38,932 nt of DNA from Bacteroidia bacterium (GTDB lineage Bacteria > Bacteroidota > Bacteroidia > NS11-12g > UBA9320), in contig JAOKFZ010000017.1 of the NCBI GenBank assembly GCA_028247315.1, positions 1 through 38,932 on the forward strand, given 5' to 3'. Made by a program: the position numbers and the translations under genes. This document shows, piece after piece, positions 17,409 through 25,873 of this stretch. The first letter of the stretch is position 1, and each line of letters begins with the position of its first letter. The notes under the pieces were generated by a model. It was not told where the DNA came from and did not search any database. It saw only the letters and a list, made by a program, of their open reading frames with translations.

Positions 17409-17483
17409 GGGCGATTAGCTCAGTTGGTTTAGAGCACCTGCCTTACAAGCAGGGGGTCGTTGGTTCGAATCCAACATTGCCCA
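17409..17483 (+). tRNA. tRNA-Val (anticodon UAC)
   Basis: The 75-base sequence folds as a complete cloverleaf. The acceptor arms GGGCGAT and ATTGCCC pair over seven bases with one G-U. The D stem is GCTC/GAGC, the anticodon stem CCTGC/GCAGG encloses loop CTTACAA with anticodon TAC at 17444-17446, and the T arm is GTTGG-TTCGAAT-CCAAC. The discriminator base is A and no CCA is encoded. It reads GUA and other GUN valine codons. It is transcribed alone between a strong promoter and a terminator, and no second tRNA is nearby. Confidence 0.97.
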
Positions 17484-17487
17484 CTTC

Positions 17488-17517
17488 AAAAAAGCCTCGC
17501 AATTGCGAGGCTTTTTT
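17488..17517 (+). terminator. Rho-independent terminator after tRNA-Val
   Basis: The perfect stem GCCTCGCAA/TTGCGAGGC is preceded by an A run and followed by six Ts, starting five bases after the tRNA. The symmetrical A and T runs would allow function on either strand. Confidence 0.93.
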
Positions 17518-17553
17518 CATTTGTACTTTTTTCTATCGCATAAGGTTTTAGGA

Positions 17554-17588
17554 AACAATACACTTTAGACATACCATTGTGTATTGTT
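17554..17588. repeat. Perfect 10-base inverted repeat upstream of the AsmA-like gene
   Basis: AACAATACAC (17554-17563) and GTGTATTGTT (17579-17588) are exact complements separated by 15 bases. No T run follows on the plus strand, so it is not a typical terminator. It lies 62 bases before the GTG of the AsmA-like gene and could be an operator or an mRNA or DNA hairpin; its role is unknown. Confidence 0.5.
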
Positions 17589-17649
17589 GATTCGTTTTAC
17601 TAAGCGTATTAGTTGTTTATTACTTCTTTTGCTCAGCCAACAACAATAA

Positions 17650-20115
17650 GTGAAACAAATAATCAAAATAGCATCGGTTCTATTTATCCTCTTTATCCTA
17701 GTGGTAGCAAATATTGTCTTCTACTTTCATCAAAATATTAAACCCATACTCATTTCTGAAATGAACAATACCCTAGCTGTAGAAGTAGCTGTAGAAGAAA
17801 TTACCATTTCTGGTCTTCGAGACTTTCCAAATCTAGGTATTAAACTCGCTAAGGTTTCTGTAGATGAAAGCACACCATATTACCAAGAAAAATTGCTTGT
17901 AGCAGATGAGCTTAATCTGTTTGTAGACGTATGGAAGCTCTATAAAGGGGAATATGTAATAGATAAAGTAGTTCTTAGAGGCGGGAAACTGCGGATAGCA
18001 GACCTGAACTACAGAACCAACTATGACATTACAAAACCCCGTACGGATGGCGGCACTATAGTTAGTTTTGAAATAAAAGACCTGAAACTAGTCAACTGTG
18101 ATGTACTGTATGAACATAGACCGAGCAAGTTCAAATGCAACACCTACACACCGCTCAGCACTATTGCCCTCAAGTACATAGAAAAAGCATCAAACCTATC
18201 TATTGTCGCTGAACTGAATAAAACAGACGTAGTCTCTGGTGGCGAAAAATACATCGTAGGAAAAGACCTAAAAATCAATACTGAAATCGCAATTAACCCT
18301 GACGAGCAAATCGTAACAATAGCTCCAAGTGACCTACAGATACAGGAGGTAAAATTAAAGGCAGAAGGAACGGCAAACTACAGCGAAACATCTGCCGTAG
18401 ATATTCAATTTTCTAATACCAACACTACAGCACAATCTCTTTTTAGTATACTGCCAGCCCATTTCGTCTCATCTCTTGACAATATTGACTTAAATGGCGA
18501 CGTCGTTATAAATGGTTTTTTTAAAGGTAAAACCTATGGCACAAACTACCCTGCTCTTGGGTTTGACTATGCTCTAAAAAAAGCTATAGTAGGAGTAAAA
18601 GGGCAAGACCTAAAACTAAGCGGAGTAGATGCCACAGGAGATTTGACCATACCTAGTCTTGGTAACCTACGTGGTGCAAAGGCCACTTGCAAACTTCAAA
18701 GTGCAGCCACTAAAAACACTACCATCATTGGCAATATAGAAGTAGCTAATTTTGAGAAGCCAACAATAAAATGGGATGGTACTGCTATGCTTGAGGCTGC
18801 ATTTATTCTCGGACTAATAGACAGTTCTGCATTTGATGCAAAAAGTGGCGTAGCAAGCATCGACGGAAAGCTAACGCTTACATACGACATTCAGAAAGGA
18901 GCTACCGTTCCCAATTCTCTGAGGTATGCCGGAACCATTTTGTTAGAGAACCTAAGTGGCACATTGAAAGACCCTAAAATAGATGTAAAGAATATAGATC
19001 TAAACGTAAGTGCTGACAACCAAAAAATGGTGGTAAAATCAGCCCATTTTTCGTATAACAATACCACCGGCACACTAAAAGGATATATCGAGGATTATAT
19101 TTCTCTTCTCAATGAAAAAAGCAATGCCGAGTTGGTTGGCCAATTAGCGGTAGATAACCTCACTGTAAATGAACTGTATAGTGCTGCAGCTGTCAAAACT
19201 TCAAACAGTCCTATGGTTTCTGGAGACTTGCTGCCTATAAAACTAACGCTGATGACGACTCTCACTAATTTTAGGTTTAATGACTTCATAGCCAACAAGA
19301 TGCAGGGTCAACTATTGTCCAATAGGATTTCTATACGGATGCCCAAGTGCGAAATAGACGCATTGGGAGGAAATACAATAGCCAATATTGCCATCAAAAA
19401 GTGGGGAGAAAACCACTTGGTAGACATCAATTCAGATCTGAAAAAAATTAACATAACAGAACTTTTCAAACAGTTCAACAATTTTGAGCAGAGTGAAATA
19501 ACAGACAAGAACCTAAAGGGAACACTAAACGGGAACATTATTGCCAAGATAATCTTAGATAAAAACTACGAGCCTATTCTTCCAAAACTGTATGCGAAGG
19601 TAAATGTGGTTATAGATAATGGGGCTCTTTTGGATTACAAACCATTGGCCGAATTATCTGCGTTTGCTAAAATTGATGATCTAAAAAATGTGAAATTCAA
19701 GTCTCTTAAAAACACAATTGAAATATTTGATCAGACTATTTTTATCCCACGAATGCGAATAGAAAACAACGCCTTAAATCTTGAGATAGAAGGAACACAT
19801 ACTTTTGACAACTATATGCAGTATAGTATGAGTTTGAGTGTAGCAGAACTGCTCGCCACCAAGGCAAATTGGATTGCCCGCAAAGCAGAAAAACGCGTAG
19901 AGAAAAACAAAGACGGTGGTCTTACAGCCTATATTGTGATGGAAGGTACTCCCGACAAACTAAAAATTCGCTACGATAGGTCTACCGTAAAGAAGAATGT
20001 GAAAGAAGAGGCTAAAAAAGAAAAGAAGAAATTTATTCAAGCCCTAAAAGGTGAAGGCACCTTAGAAGAAGAAACGTCTGACACGAAGAACTATGATGAT
20101 GTATGGGACGAATAA
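17650..20115 (+). CDS. AsmA-family protein
   Basis: The 821-residue protein begins (GTG) with MKQIIKIASVLFILFILVV, an N-terminal membrane anchor (about 5-27), followed by a long beta-rich periplasmic region of the AsmA/TamB type: the N-terminal segment ILISEMNNTLAVEVAVEEITISGLRDFPNLGIKLAKVSVDE is characteristic (chorein-like start), and the C-terminal AsmA_2 region (about 560-790) ends with KATKANWIARKAEK-like helices. Such bridge proteins help phospholipid transport or envelope assembly. The tail is highly charged (KEEAKKEKKKF, then acidic). Its 3' end overlaps hemW by 25 bases in convergent orientation. Confidence 0.85.
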   Translation: MKQIIKIASVLFILFILVVANIVFYFHQNIKPILISEMNNTLAVEVAVEEITISGLRDFPNLGIKLAKVSVDESTPYYQEKLLVADELNLFVDVWKLYKGEYVIDKVVLRGGKLRIADLNYRTNYDITKPRTDGGTIVSFEIKDLKLVNCDVLYEHRPSKFKCNTYTPLSTIALKYIEKASNLSIVAELNKTDVVSGGEKYIVGKDLKINTEIAINPDEQIVTIAPSDLQIQEVKLKAEGTANYSETSAVDIQFSNTNTTAQSLFSILPAHFVSSLDNIDLNGDVVINGFFKGKTYGTNYPALGFDYALKKAIVGVKGQDLKLSGVDATGDLTIPSLGNLRGAKATCKLQSAATKNTTIIGNIEVANFEKPTIKWDGTAMLEAAFILGLIDSSAFDAKSGVASIDGKLTLTYDIQKGATVPNSLRYAGTILLENLSGTLKDPKIDVKNIDLNVSADNQKMVVKSAHFSYNNTTGTLKGYIEDYISLLNEKSNAELVGQLAVDNLTVNELYSAAAVKTSNSPMVSGDLLPIKLTLMTTLTNFRFNDFIANKMQGQLLSNRISIRMPKCEIDALGGNTIANIAIKKWGENHLVDINSDLKKINITELFKQFNNFEQSEITDKNLKGTLNGNIIAKIILDKNYEPILPKLYAKVNVVIDNGALLDYKPLAELSAFAKIDDLKNVKFKSLKNTIEIFDQTIFIPRMRIENNALNLEIEGTHTFDNYMQYSMSLSVAELLATKANWIARKAEKRVEKNKDGGLTAYIVMEGTPDKLKIRYDRSTVKKNVKEEAKKEKKKFIQALKGEGTLEEETSDTKNYDDVWDE

Positions 20116-21248
20116 TCCCCATCCTCGAAAAGCTCACTAGCGATATAGTCTGCAAACAGTAAACCCTTATCGGTGAGACGGAGAACATCGCCATCTAACT
20201 CTGCCCACTTCGTAGACCGCCAGTAGCCTATCTCTTCCTTGTAAAGTGTTAAAATGTCGTACGCATAGTCTTCTTTTAATGCTACCAAGTTGACACCCCA
20301 TTTTGCTCTAAGCCCGGTAAGCAGTGTCTCATTCAGTCTATCTTGCATAGTCAATTCTTCTGTCTCAAAGGTTTTTTTATTCCCTGCAATTCTTTGCAAA
20401 TACTGTGCATTACTACTCACATTCCAACTTCTATTTTCCAAGTCAAAACTGTGTGCAGATGGGCCAATACCAAGGTATTTTTTCTGTTGCCAATAGCCGG
20501 TATTGTGCTTGCTAACATTTCCATCCTTACAAAAGTTACTTACTTCGTAGTGTTCCCATTCAGCTGCATTTATCTCCTCTATGAGTATCGCATAATGTAT
20601 GGAAGATTGATCCTCGTCTGGTTGACTATATTTTTTCTGTTGTACAAGCTTTTTATACGGAGTATTCTCCTCCATAGTGAGGCTGTAGGCAGACAAGTGG
20701 TTGATGGGCAATGCCAACGCTTGTTTTACGGCATCTCTCCACTCCCCATCCTCTAGCTCAGGCACACCGTATATTAAATCTATGGTTATGTCTTTGAAAC
20801 CAACATACGCTGCATCATTAACACATTGTACACTTTGAGACGCGGTATGGCTTCTGTTCATCCATGCCAGATGATTTTCATTAAAACTTTGAACACCAAT
20901 ACTCAGTCTATTAATACCAACCAATTTTAACATTTTGAGATACTCCAGAGACAAATCATCTGGATTACACTCAAAAGTCACTTCAGCAGTAGGCAACACG
21001 TTGAATGTCTCGTAAACGGTGCCCAAAATCTCATCTATTTCGGACATAGTGAGCACACTCGGAGTGCCCCCACCAAAATAAATGGTTTCAATGATTTCTT
21101 CTTTTTCAAAGAACTCTCGTCGTCGTTTTGTCTCGAGTGAAATGCTTGCAATAATGTCTGCCTTACTCTTGAAGGAAACAGAAAAATGAAAGTCGCAATA
21201 AAAGCACGCCTTCTTGCAAAACGGTATATGTATGTATATTCCTGCCAC
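20091..21248 (-). CDS. hemW: HemW, radical SAM heme chaperone
   Basis: The 385-residue protein starts (GTG, 21248) with VAGIYIHIPF, the standard HemW N-terminus; the open frame continues 18 codons upstream into the promoter of the divergent gene and is not used. The radical SAM cluster ligands are Cys11, Cys15 and Cys18 (CKKACFYC), followed by YFGGGTPSVL, FECNPDDL, GVQSFN and the C-terminal HemN_C-like domain. HemW binds heme and transfers it to target proteins; it is often misannotated as coproporphyrinogen III oxidase HemN. Length is typical. A uroporphyrinogen-III synthase gene lies 2.5 kb away, but the operons differ. Confidence 0.92.
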   Translation of the reverse strand: MAGIYIHIPFCKKACFYCDFHFSVSFKSKADIIASISLETKRRREFFEKEEIIETIYFGGGTPSVLTMSEIDEILGTVYETFNVLPTAEVTFECNPDDLSLEYLKMLKLVGINRLSIGVQSFNENHLAWMNRSHTASQSVQCVNDAAYVGFKDITIDLIYGVPELEDGEWRDAVKQALALPINHLSAYSLTMEENTPYKKLVQQKKYSQPDEDQSSIHYAILIEEINAAEWEHYEVSNFCKDGNVSKHNTGYWQQKKYLGIGPSAHSFDLENRSWNVSSNAQYLQRIAGNKKTFETEELTMQDRLNETLLTGLRAKWGVNLVALKEDYAYDILTLYKEEIGYWRSTKWAELDGDVLRLTDKGLLFADYIASELFEDGDYSSHTSS

Positions 21249-21277
21249 AGTATAATTTAGGTGTATGATATATCGTT

Positions 21278-21285
21278 TACCTTTG
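21278..21285 (+). promoter_or_regulatory. -7 box TAccTTTG upstream of the TamA/BamA-like gene
   Basis: A perfect TAnnTTTG ends nine bases before the GTG at 21295. It lies in the 46-base divergent gap with hemW, and overlaps codons of the open frame that begins at the ATG at 21265, arguing against that ATG as the start. Confidence 0.55.
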
Positions 21286-21294
21286 CAAGCAAAC

Positions 21295-23034
21295 GTGTAC
21301 AAAGGTATCTTTATTTGGAGTTTAATGGTGGCGAGTCTTTGTACTTGGGCACAAGACTATACGCTTGCTACGATAAAAAATAGCGATACCACTTACCTAG
21401 AAGTTGCCGATTCGTTTGAGGTGAACTTACGCATAAGAAGCAACATAACAGCATTAAGAAAAACAGGCCATTTTGCTGCAAGCATTGATTCTATTTCTTT
21501 CAGAGAAGACACGGTTTGGGCCAATATTCATATTGGGAATAAGTATAAAACCCTTCATGTTATAGAGCATAATATTAGTAACGAATATTTACCCAAAAAT
21601 CGGCAGGTCTCGATGAATATAGGCACTTTTGAGAGGCTTCAAAAGCAACTCATATTGGATTACCAAAACAATGGATACCCCTTTGCCCAACTCCTACTAA
21701 AGAACAACTACACCACAGGCGACACCCTACACACCTCTCTCCGCTTCGATCCCTATATAAAATTCGAATACGATACACTGGTATACAATGGCAACTCGAC
21801 CATTTCAAAAAAATACTTGGCAAAATACTTGGCTATAGAACCGGGTATGCTCTATGATGAACGTGCTATATTATCCATAGATAAGAAATTGCGTAACCTG
21901 CCGCTAGTCAAAACAACCGGAGCTACTAGAGTTGTTTTTTTTCAGGGTACTGTGCGGGTAATTTTGCGAATAGAAGACGTCATAACGGATCGCCTAGATG
22001 GTATAGTAGGATTAGCTCCAAATAGTAATAACAGTGCCGAAAATCAACTATTGATAACAGGAGAAATAAATATAGAGCTCAATAATCTTTTTAAAAGCGG
22101 TAAGCAGCTTGAGTTGCATTGGCGTAATTACTTGCAAAATTCACAAAAACTAGATGTTAGATTTGCATACCCTTACCTGTTCAATACGAAACTAGGTGTT
22201 TCTAGTGAATTCAACTTGAACAAGTTTGATACCCTTTTTGTAAACTTAATGGGCAAAATATCGCTTCGCTATCAGCAACAAGGAAATAACTACTTCCAAA
22301 TTTATTACCAGAACGTTAGTAGCAATTTATTAAATGCCGATACGTCTCGTATTCGTACCACAAAAAGCATCCCTACAAACAACCCATATAGCATAGATAA
22401 CTATGGTATTGCTGTATTTCAACAAGATTTTGATTACCTACCAAACCCCCGACAAGGATATAAAATACTCGCTGACGTAGCCATAGGACAAAAGCAAATA
22501 GTACGGAATGCCGATATACGCAGAGTAAAATTTATTAATGCTGAAAACAGCCAGTTTATTAGTGTTTATGATACCGCTCAGCTAAAAAGTACTCGGTTAG
22601 ATATAAAACTGTCTGCATCCTATTTTATACCCATAAAAGAACGAGGAACATTTTTACAGAAACTTTCCTTTAATGGACTTTTTGCTAGTCAATTGTTTTT
22701 TAATGAACTTTATAATTTTGGCGGTTATTCTTCTTTAAGGGGTTTTGATGAGAACGAGCTATTTGCGAGTAAGGCTCTCACATATACCGCAGAATACAGG
22801 TATTTGATAGGCGAAAATAGTAATGTAGGCCTCTTTATTAATACAGCGTTTTTAGAAAACAAAATTGAAAGCAATAGCTTACTATTCGACGTACCATACG
22901 GGTTTGGAGCTTCTGCCAATATTCAAGTAGGGAAGGGAATACTAAACTTGGCCTATGCCTTGGGTTCGCAACAAGGAAACGCACTAAAACTAAGTGCGGC
23001 AAAGTTTCACTTTGGGGTAATCAACTATTTTTAG
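21295..23034 (+). CDS. TamA/BamA-like Omp85 outer membrane protein
   Basis: The 579-residue product starts at GTG 21295 with a clear signal peptide (YKGIFIWSLMVASLCTWAQ then DYTL). Two or three POTRA-like modules occupy about 25-240 (LQKQLILDYQNNGYPFAQLLL; LAKYLAIEPGMLYDERAILSIDKKLRNLPLV), and the barrel (about 240-579) has the L6 motif SLRGFDENELF (about 484-494) and a C-terminal aromatic residue (INYF). The architecture resembles TamA or a surface-antigen (D15) family protein rather than BamA with five POTRAs. The longest frame begins at the ATG at 21265, but that would add ten residues before the signal peptide and place the start upstream of the promoter. DUF4271 follows after 24 bases. 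Confidence 0.87.
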   Translation: MYKGIFIWSLMVASLCTWAQDYTLATIKNSDTTYLEVADSFEVNLRIRSNITALRKTGHFAASIDSISFREDTVWANIHIGNKYKTLHVIEHNISNEYLPKNRQVSMNIGTFERLQKQLILDYQNNGYPFAQLLLKNNYTTGDTLHTSLRFDPYIKFEYDTLVYNGNSTISKKYLAKYLAIEPGMLYDERAILSIDKKLRNLPLVKTTGATRVVFFQGTVRVILRIEDVITDRLDGIVGLAPNSNNSAENQLLITGEINIELNNLFKSGKQLELHWRNYLQNSQKLDVRFAYPYLFNTKLGVSSEFNLNKFDTLFVNLMGKISLRYQQQGNNYFQIYYQNVSSNLLNADTSRIRTTKSIPTNNPYSIDNYGIAVFQQDFDYLPNPRQGYKILADVAIGQKQIVRNADIRRVKFINAENSQFISVYDTAQLKSTRLDIKLSASYFIPIKERGTFLQKLSFNGLFASQLFFNELYNFGGYSSLRGFDENELFASKALTYTAEYRYLIGENSNVGLFINTAFLENKIESNSLLFDVPYGFGASANIQVGKGILNLAYALGSQQGNALKLSAAKFHFGVINYF

Positions 23035-23045
23035 TAAAAAAGAAA

Positions 23046-23053
23046 CACCTTTG
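23046..23053 (+). promoter_or_regulatory. -7 box CAccTTTG before the DUF4271 gene
   Basis: CACCTTTG has one mismatch (C for T at position 1) and ends five bases before the ATG at 23059, only a few bases after the stop of the preceding gene. A separate nearly leaderless transcript is possible. Confidence 0.4.
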
Positions 23054-23058
23054 CTCCC

Positions 23059-23742
23059 ATGCTACAAAGCACCTTAATAGCACAATTGGTTTTGCGTAAT
23101 GCAGTACCAGCTCACCTCAAAGCTTTGTTGCTCCTACTTCTATTTTGCACGGCACTTCTCTATGTAGCAAATGCACGATGGTTTGAATCTATTCGTCACT
23201 TAGCAAGTATTCCATTACAACGTTTCAATTGGCAAAGCGAGCAATTTCTTGGCAATGCCCTATTCAGAGTCACTTCTCTATTTCTGAGTAGTCTTACCGC
23301 AGCTATTTTTATTTACACCTATAGCTTAGGAGCGGGTTTCTGGTATCACCCAAACCAGCCATCTAGTTTTCTATTGGTAATTGCATGTGTTGCTTTGTGC
23401 TTTATACTCAAACTCTGCAGTACTATTGTTTTCTTCAAAATTCACCGCAATACAGCACTAGGATCTCAAGTCTTAGACTTTCACTATAGTCTAAATCAAC
23501 TGTTTAGTCTGTTGCTAGGAATTCTCTTATTCGTAGACGTGTTCTATACTAGACTAGATAGTAGTTTGTATCATTTTACCGTAATAATAGCCCTCATATA
23601 CTTCTTGGTGAGACTATACGGGACCATACTCCTCTTACAAAACAGCTTCAATTATCCAATACTGACTGTTTTTGTATACCTTTGCACCTTCGAAATTGTG
23701 CCAGCACTAGTTATTGCTAAAGTACTTTTTGTCAATACTTAA
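23059..23742 (+). CDS. DUF4271 integral membrane protein
   Basis: The 227-residue protein is very hydrophobic with about six membrane segments (near 23-40, 75-97, 105-127, 150-172, 180-200 and 205-225). I recognise the DUF4271 layout: a basic loop FNWQSEQFLGNALFRVTSLFLSS after the first segment, then YTYSLGAGFW. In Bacteroidota this family is regularly encoded just upstream of a uroporphyrinogen-III synthase, as here (gap 11 bases). No enzymatic motif is visible; its role, perhaps linking the synthase to the membrane, is untested. Confidence 0.78.
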   Translation: MLQSTLIAQLVLRNAVPAHLKALLLLLLFCTALLYVANARWFESIRHLASIPLQRFNWQSEQFLGNALFRVTSLFLSSLTAAIFIYTYSLGAGFWYHPNQPSSFLLVIACVALCFILKLCSTIVFFKIHRNTALGSQVLDFHYSLNQLFSLLLGILLFVDVFYTRLDSSLYHFTVIIALIYFLVRLYGTILLLQNSFNYPILTVFVYLCTFEIVPALVIAKVLFVNT

Positions 23743-23746
23743 GGAG
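23741..23746 (+). promoter_or_regulatory. Shine-Dalgarno-like site deciding the TTG start of the HemD-like gene
   Basis: AAGGAG overlaps the TAA stop of DUF4271 and lies seven bases before TTG 23754. It is complementary to the 16S 3' end and fits a start at this rare codon; other genes in the window mostly lack such a site. Confidence 0.55.
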
Positions 23747-23753
23747 TTTTAAT

Positions 23754-24503
23754 TTGAGCGTAAAAACTATTCTTATATCGCAGCCCCACCCGGGTAGCAA
23801 AAAAACAGTATATGATGTACTCACAGAGAAGTACGGGGTCAAAGTTGATTTTCATCAGTTTATTGAGATAAAATCAGTCCCTGTTAGAGAACTACGTAAG
23901 CAAAAGCTACGTATCTTGGACCACAATGCAGTTATTTTCAATTCGCGAAACGCGATAGACCATTTCTTTAGAATTGTTGAAGAAATGAAGGTGGAAATAC
24001 CTGCTACTATGAAGTATTTTTGCACCAATGAAGGGGTTTCACTTTACATACAAAAGTACACACAACTGCGTAAGCGTAAGATGTTTACAGGCAAAGGAAC
24101 CACAGCTTCTTTCCTAGAATTGCTCAAAAAACACAAAGCACTTAATTTTCTTTTTCCTTGCAGCAATATACGCAATGAGTCCATTCCTAATTACTTGGAA
24201 GAGATGAATATAACGTATACCGAAGCTGTAATGTACAATACCGTAAATTCTGATTTATCAGAATTGGCGAGTGTGTACTACGATATTCTTGTGTTCTTCA
24301 GTCCACAAGGTATCATCTCATTATTTGCCAACTTTCCTGAGTTTACGCAAGAAAATGATAGAGCCATTGCAGGCTGGGGCAAAACTACCGATCAGGCATT
24401 AATCGACGCCAGCTTAATAAACACCATACCTGCACCAACTGCAGACCATCCTAGTATGGTTGCCGCATTGGAAGCTTACATCAAGTCCCAACTTAAGAAA
24501 TAA
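23754..24503 (+). CDS. hemD: Uroporphyrinogen-III synthase family protein
   Basis: The 249-residue protein has the HemD two-domain fold: MSVKTILISQP start, DHNAVIFNSRNAIDHFF (typical VxFTSxxAV motif), CTNEGVSLYIQKY, GKGTTASFLELL, and the second half YDILVFFSPQGIISLFANFPEF...AIAGWGKTTDQAL, which matches the VxFxSPSGV and AIGxxTAxAL signatures. It closes and inverts hydroxymethylbilane to uroporphyrinogen III in heme synthesis. Sequence identity in this family is low, so hemD is given from motifs and context. The start is TTG behind an AAGGAG. The stop overlaps the convergent methyltransferase gene by 11 bases. Confidence 0.85.
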   Translation: MSVKTILISQPHPGSKKTVYDVLTEKYGVKVDFHQFIEIKSVPVRELRKQKLRILDHNAVIFNSRNAIDHFFRIVEEMKVEIPATMKYFCTNEGVSLYIQKYTQLRKRKMFTGKGTTASFLELLKKHKALNFLFPCSNIRNESIPNYLEEMNITYTEAVMYNTVNSDLSELASVYYDILVFFSPQGIISLFANFPEFTQENDRAIAGWGKTTDQALIDASLINTIPAPTADHPSMVAALEAYIKSQLKK

Positions 24504-25677
24504 GTTGAGCTAAAACTGCTTCTGTAGTTTTATTGTGAAATAGAATTAAATATACATCTCCGCCATCTTTTGTTTTCAGTTTCTTGTGCCAATCCTCTGC
24601 TCTCTGAGTTGATCCTTTTACAATAATAGTACACTTCTGTATCCCTGCATCTGCTAGCATTCTTGCCACTTTTTTCTTTGCCAGAGGAGATTTGTCTACT
24701 ATTTTAAAACTTCTGAAACCAATAATATAAGGCTCATTTGAATAATATATCTCAAAATCTGAATGCTTACGGTATTCTATCCCTTCTAGAAAATTTCCTG
24801 CACTCCGACTCTTTGCAACAAGAGCTAATGGTAAGTGTAGGTTCTTAGCATTCTCCAAATACCAGTTCTCTTTTCTTGGAGTAAGCTCTTCAATTGTATA
24901 TTCAAAGTCAAAACTAACATCCTTTAAGCGAATAACAGATTTATTGTCTGCTAACGAAAAATCCAACCATACCCCAACCTCTTTTATCTCACCCTTTTCG
25001 GCAATTAAGAAAATACATTGCACGTTGCTGAACCTTCTATACACCTCTTTCAAATCAAAAAGAGGTGACAACTTGAGATAAACCTGTTTTGTTCTTTTTT
25101 TTAGGAGTGGCAGAAGTTCTAATACATTCGGACTTAAGTGTTCCAACGCTACAGATCGACCAAACTTGCTTCTTCTGTCAGGATCTATGTATATCAAATC
25201 TGATATAGACATGCACTCTTTCAAATAGGTAAGAGCATCACTCTTTATCCTCGACAGATTTCTTACCTCTAGCTTTTCTATATTATAAGAAGCAATCTGA
25301 TGTAAGTCATGATTGTGTTCTATCGCAATCACATCTTTAAAGCTATTTTTTAGAAAAAGACTATCTACCCCTATTCCTCCAGTAAGGTCTAAGAGTCTAT
25401 TGCCCGATAAAAACAACGACTTATACCGTGCTACTGCTTCGGAAGTGCATTGTGCATAAGACCGCTCGTCTAGAGCCAATAGATTGTCCCAAAAAAGCGG
25501 GAGTTTCTTAATAGCCTTCTTATATATCTTGATTAATTGTAAGCATTCTGCCATATTATAGCTTGTCTCAGCAGTGTTTTTGAGTGCCAAAACAGCTATG
25601 TCACCATTGATATTGCTACGAATGAAGCTTTGAGCCTTCTTGTTTTCTAAAACCTTTATTATGTTGTTACTTTGCAC
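24493..25677 (-). CDS. Class I SAM methyltransferase with THUMP-like domain (PG_1098 type)
   Basis: The 394-residue protein contains a Rossmann methyltransferase domain (about 90-235) with motif I DLTGGIGVDSLF, motif II IAIEHN, the Asp-rich region IYIDPDRRSKFG (motif IV) and VYLKLSP. The C-terminal part (about 290-394) is THUMP-like (KSRSAGNFLEGIEYRKHSDFEIYYSNEPYIIGFRSFK). This arrangement is that of the Bacteroidota PG_1098 family, of which the substrate is presumably RNA but not proven. It starts at GTG 25677 with MQSNNIIKVLENKKAQSF. The gene is divergent from the lipoprotein/bacilliredoxin pair and convergent with hemD. Confidence 0.85.
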   Translation of the reverse strand: MQSNNIIKVLENKKAQSFIRSNINGDIAVLALKNTAETSYNMAECLQLIKIYKKAIKKLPLFWDNLLALDERSYAQCTSEAVARYKSLFLSGNRLLDLTGGIGVDSLFLKNSFKDVIAIEHNHDLHQIASYNIEKLEVRNLSRIKSDALTYLKECMSISDLIYIDPDRRSKFGRSVALEHLSPNVLELLPLLKKRTKQVYLKLSPLFDLKEVYRRFSNVQCIFLIAEKGEIKEVGVWLDFSLADNKSVIRLKDVSFDFEYTIEELTPRKENWYLENAKNLHLPLALVAKSRSAGNFLEGIEYRKHSDFEIYYSNEPYIIGFRSFKIVDKSPLAKKKVARMLADAGIQKCTIIVKGSTQRAEDWHKKLKTKDGGDVYLILFHNKTTEAVLAQLIS

Positions 25678-25700
25678 TATAAGTTGATATCAAGGCGTTA

Positions 25701-25708
25701 TACTTTTG
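25701..25708 (+). promoter_or_regulatory. -7 box TActTTTG for the lipoprotein/bacilliredoxin operon
   Basis: TACTTTTG is a perfect TAnnTTTG match lying 25 bases before ATG 25734, leaving a leader of about 20 bases. A TTG at 25684-25686 is too close (14-base spacing) to count as a normal -33 element. Confidence 0.5.
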
Positions 25709-25733
25709 AACCTACAATTATATTCAAAGCACA

Positions 25734-25871
25734 ATGAACATTAAACAAATATTAAGCATATTCGCTGTCGCACTTTTTATTAGTGCTTTTTTCTCTTCTT
25801 GCAGATCAAGAGATGCTTGCCCGGGAGTAAGCTCTATACAGCACACCAAGACTACCCAAAACATAGGTTAG
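25734..25871 (+). CDS. Small lipoprotein (45 residues)
   Basis: ATG 25734 opens a 45-codon frame ending at TAG 25869-25871. The product has a textbook lipoprotein signal: MNIKQIL, a hydrophobic core and a lipobox FFSSC (Cys23). The mature part is only about 23 residues (starting CRSRDACPGV) with a second cysteine at 29. It ends two bases before the bacilliredoxin ATG, so the two should be translated from one mRNA. The longest frame of the bacilliredoxin region begins inside this gene in another frame and hides it. I recall similar small CPG-containing lipoproteins in Bacteroidota but cannot give a function. Confidence 0.75.
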   Translation: MNIKQILSIFAVALFISAFFSSCRSRDACPGVSSIQHTKTTQNIG

Positions 25872-25873
25872 TC

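Noticed and set aside
25799-25873. TTG start at 25799 for the bacilliredoxin
   Set aside because: It overlaps the lipoprotein frame with unrelated codons; the family length fits ATG 25874.
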